The translations under genes were made by a program, and so were the position numbers. The notes beneath the pieces were generated by a model. The model was not told the DNA's origin. It ran no database searches and saw only the letters and a list, made by a program, of their open reading frames with translations. From UBA7446 sp965656545 (GTDB taxonomy: Bacteria; Bacteroidota; Bacteroidia; Flavobacteriales; Flavobacteriaceae), in contig CBFHKZ010000001.1 of the NCBI GenBank assembly GCA_965656545.1, positions 310,001-374,000 of the forward strand: DNA of 64,000 nt, in the 5' to 3' direction. Below are positions 61,620-64,000 of the stretch, one piece after another. Numbering within the stretch: position 1 is the stretch's first letter; every line of letters starts with the position of its first letter.

Positions 61620-61656
61620 CAGCCCTTTAAATAAAGGATTAAAGCAAGTATAACGT

Positions 61657-62031
61657 ATGCCAACCATATCGCAACTAGTTCGGAAAGGTCGCAAAGACCT
61701 TGCAAAGAAGAGTAAATCCGCAGCTTTGGATTCATGTCCACAGCGAAGAGGCGTGTGTACCCGTGTGTACACCACCACACCTAAAAAGCCTAATTCTGCT
61801 ATGCGGAAAGTGGCAAGGGTGCGCCTGACCAATGGAAATGAGGTAAATGCCTACATTCCAGGGGAAGGACACAACCTGCAAGAGCACTCAATAGTGCTTG
61901 TGCGCGGAGGTCGTGTAAAAGATTTACCTGGTGTTCGCTACCACATTGTTCGTGGAGCGCTTGACACCGCTGGTGTAGAAGGCCGCTTACAGCGTCGTTC
62001 TAAATATGGTGCTAAACGACCAAAAAAATAG
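61657..62031 (+). CDS. rpsL: 30S ribosomal protein S12
   Basis: Decoding-centre ribosomal protein of 124 residues. Near-universal motifs are PTISQLVRKGRK, CPQRRGVCTRVYTTTPKKPNSA, EGHNLQEHSIVLVRGGRVKD and LPGVRYHIVRGALD. Lysines at the positions where streptomycin resistance arises (Lys43 in TPKKPNS, and the Lys in GGRVKDLPG) are wild-type, predicting a streptomycin-sensitive ribosome at this site. First gene of the str operon. Confidence 0.99.
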   Translation: MPTISQLVRKGRKDLAKKSKSAALDSCPQRRGVCTRVYTTTPKKPNSAMRKVARVRLTNGNEVNAYIPGEGHNLQEHSIVLVRGGRVKDLPGVRYHIVRGALDTAGVEGRLQRRSKYGAKRPKK

Positions 62032-62056
62032 TTTAGACCCGATAGGAAAACATGAC

Positions 62057-62074
62057 GTTCAAGCTTGCTTGAAC
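62057..62074 (+). promoter_or_regulatory. Hairpin in the rpsL-rpsG intergenic region
   Basis: GTTCAAGC and GCTTGAAC form a perfect inverted repeat with a two-base spacer; as RNA this gives a 7-bp stem with a four-base loop. It sits 16 nt before the rpsG ATG. In E. coli, S7 represses its own operon by binding the rpsL-rpsG intercistronic RNA, so a similar role is plausible. No T-run follows, so it is not a terminator. Confidence 0.55.
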
Positions 62075-62090
62075 CACTCAAACCCAGAAT

Positions 62091-62567
62091 ATGAGAAAAA
62101 GAAAGGCGAAAAAACGCCCGTTACTTCCCGACCCGCGATTTAATGACCAACTGGTCACGCGTTTTGTCAACAACCTGATGTGGAACGGGAAAAAATCTGT
62201 AGCATTCAAGATATTTTACGATGCGATCGATATCGTAGATTCAAAAAAACAAGACGAAGAGAAAGATGCACTTCAACATTGGAAGGATGCATTGTCTAAT
62301 GTGATGCCCCATGTTGAGGTTCGCAGTCGTCGTGTAGGAGGTGCTACCTTCCAAATTCCAATGCAGATACGTCCGGATAGAAAAATATCAATGGCTATGA
62401 AGTGGTTGATTAGCTATGCACGTAAACGCAATGAAAAATCTATGGCACAAAAGTTGGCTGCCGAGATACTAGCTGCTGAAAAAGAAGAAGGTGCTGCCGT
62501 TAAGAAACGTACAGATACCCACAAGATGGCGGAAGCAAACAAGGCATTTTCTCACTTTAGATTTTAA
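62091..62567 (+). CDS. rpsG: 30S ribosomal protein S7
   Basis: Primary 16S rRNA 3'-domain binding protein of 158 residues. Conserved segments are MRKRKAKKRPLLPDPRFND, TRFVNNLMWNGKKSVAFKI, PHVEVRSRRVGGATFQIP and MAMKWLISYARKRNEKSM, ending DTHKMAEANKAFSHFRF. It is 59 nt from rpsL, with the hairpin between, and 21 nt before fusA. Confidence 0.99.
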   Translation: MRKRKAKKRPLLPDPRFNDQLVTRFVNNLMWNGKKSVAFKIFYDAIDIVDSKKQDEEKDALQHWKDALSNVMPHVEVRSRRVGGATFQIPMQIRPDRKISMAMKWLISYARKRNEKSMAQKLAAEILAAEKEEGAAVKKRTDTHKMAEANKAFSHFRF

Positions 62568-62588
62568 CAAACAGTAGCATATTCAATT

Positions 62589-64000
62589 ATGGCAAGAGAT
62601 TTAAAATATACACGTAACATTGGGATTGCAGCGCACATTGACGCTGGCAAGACCACTACCACTGAGCGTATTTTATACTACACTGGTGTTAGTCACAAAA
62701 TTGGAGAGGTGCATGATGGTGCCGCTACAATGGACTGGATGGAACAAGAACAAGAGCGTGGTATTACCATTACTTCTGCAGCGACCACTTGTGAGTGGAC
62801 ATTCCCTACAGATCAAGGGAAAGCGCTTGACGGTGCAAAACCGTATCACTTTAATATTATTGACACTCCCGGACACGTTGATTTTACCGTTGAGGTAAAC
62901 CGTTCACTACGTGTTCTAGACGGCTTGGTGTTCTTGTTTTCTGCTGTTGATGGTGTTGAGCCACAATCGGAAACAAACTGGCGTTTGGCTGACAACTACA
63001 AAGTGCCACGTATGGGCTTTGTAAACAAGATGGATCGTCAAGGATCAAATTTCTTGAATGTTTGTAAGCAGGTTCGTGAGATGTTAAAGTCAAATGCAGT
63101 ACCCATTGTATTGCCTATTGGTGATGAAGATAATTTTAGAGGATGTGTTGACCTAGTTAAGAATCGTGCGATTATTTGGCATGAGGATAACATGGGCGCA
63201 ACTTTTGATGTTGTTGACATCCCTGAAGACATGAAGGAAGACGTTGAAAAATTCCGTGGTGAGCTTATTGAAGCTGTTGCAGAATATGACGACACCCTTT
63301 TGGAAAAATATTTTGAAGATCCTGATAGTATCTCTGAAGACGAAGTGCACAACGCCCTTCGCGCAGCGACTCAAGACATGAGTATTATTCCCATGATTTG
63401 TGGTTCTGCCTTCAAAAACAAAGGGGTTCAATTTTTGTTAGATGCCGTTTGCCGTTATTTGCCTTCACCAGAAGACAAAGAGGCAATTTTAGGTACTGAC
63501 CCTGATACTGGCGATCAAATCTCACGCAAGCCATCTGTAAACGATCCGTTTTCGGCCTTGGCTTTTAAAATTGCTACCGATCCTTTTGTAGGACGTTTGG
63601 CATTTTTCCGTGCTTATTCTGGTCGTTTGGATGCAGGTTCTTATGTATTGAACAATCGTTCTGGTAACAAAGAGCGTATTTCTCGTATCTATCAGATGCA
63701 CGCGAACAAGCAAAACTCACTCGACTTTATTGAAGCGGGAGATATTGGTGCAGCTGTTGGATTTAAAGACATTAAAACAGGTGATACACTTTCTGCTGAA
63801 AAGGCACCTATTATTTTGGAAAGCATGGACTTCCCTGATCCCGTAATTGGTATCGCGGTAGAGCCTAAAACCAAAGCAGATGTAGACAAACTAGGTATGG
63901 CATTGGCCAAACTAGCGGAAGAAGATCCTACTTTCCAAGTAAAAACGGACGAGGCTTCTGGCCAAACCATTATTTCTGGAATGGGTGAGCTTCACCTTGA
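62589..64000 (+). CDS. fusA: Elongation factor G (5' part, runs off the right edge)
   Basis: Translocase GTPase. The ATG is at 62589 (MARDLKYTRNIGIAAHIDAG). G1 is AHIDAGKTTTTER, G2 lies in QERGITITSAATT, G3 is IDTPGHVDFTVEV and G4 is FVNKMDRQG. Domain II starts near KIATDPFVGRLAFFRAYSG. About 470 codons of a usual ~705 are present. It is the third gene of the str operon; a tuf gene could follow outside the window. Confidence 0.98.
   Translation, partial: MARDLKYTRNIGIAAHIDAGKTTTTERILYYTGVSHKIGEVHDGAATMDWMEQEQERGITITSAATTCEWTFPTDQGKALDGAKPYHFNIIDTPGHVDFTVEVNRSLRVLDGLVFLFSAVDGVEPQSETNWRLADNYKVPRMGFVNKMDRQGSNFLNVCKQVREMLKSNAVPIVLPIGDEDNFRGCVDLVKNRAIIWHEDNMGATFDVVDIPEDMKEDVEKFRGELIEAVAEYDDTLLEKYFEDPDSISEDEVHNALRAATQDMSIIPMICGSAFKNKGVQFLLDAVCRYLPSPEDKEAILGTDPDTGDQISRKPSVNDPFSALAFKIATDPFVGRLAFFRAYSGRLDAGSYVLNNRSGNKERISRIYQMHANKQNSLDFIEAGDIGAAVGFKDIKTGDTLSAEKAPIILESMDFPDPVIGIAVEPKTKADVDKLGMALAKLAEEDPTFQVKTDEASGQTIISGMGELHL

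Overview
The window looks like a chromosomal segment of a gliding marine-type Flavobacteriaceae (phylum Bacteroidota). The grounds are a gliding/type IX secretion set (gldJ, porU, porV), two SusC/SusD outer-membrane pairs, proteins ending in T9SS sorting domains, a PafA-type phosphatase, the fused single-chain glycine dehydrogenase GcvP, and recurrent TAnnTTTG promoter boxes typical of Bacteroidota in place of an E. coli -10. Gene density is high, with many 1-4 nt overlaps. Only one gap exceeds 300 nt (54448-54755). There is no prophage, insertion sequence or CRISPR array.

Layout. 1-820 is the start of gpmI (cut by the window edge). 950-5271 holds small accessory genes: a thioredoxin-like membrane protein, a lipoprotein, a VanY-type peptidase, two divergent GNAT acetyltransferases, a carboxypeptidase-regulatory-like protein and a DUF6702 protein. 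An M1 peptidase follows and ends at a strong terminator. 7563-9499 is a three-gene membrane module (DUF4389, DUF4870, M48 protease). 9594-11657 has tatA, a methyltransferase, a flavin reductase, tRNA-Val(GAC) and a YjbQ protein. 11666-19212 is murF-gldJ facing porU-porV, i.e. cell wall, gliding and T9SS sortase functions. 19282-24235 runs pdhA-pdhC-SDR-SprT-DUF389. 24244-31461 holds MlaE/MlaF-like ABC genes, a PafA-like phosphatase, a KASIII-like synthase and gcvP. 31598-39210 is housekeeping: UbiA-like protein, purE/purK, adk, obgE, a TPR-like protein, a deacetylase-like protein, yjjG and rlmB.

39245-54447 is the most accessory-looking part. A T9SS-sorted HExxH metalloprotease and a T9SS-sorted subtilisin alternate with two SusCD pairs and an unknown lipoprotein, and a RelE-type toxin/antitoxin pair sits between near-identical hairpins. 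Together these could form an extracellular protein- or peptide-scavenging locus that exports its proteases through the T9SS encoded nearby. This is inference.

54756-61457 is a menaquinone operon, menF-menD-menB-menA-menC-menE, tightly packed. 61657-64000 is the str operon start (rpsL, rpsG, fusA), cut by the right edge.

I did not find a clearly new multi-gene system. The strongest leads are the protease/SusCD locus, the toxin-antitoxin cassette bracketed by duplicated hairpins, the GC-rich palindromic repeat before menE, the tRNA-YjbQ junction and the rpsL-rpsG hairpin.
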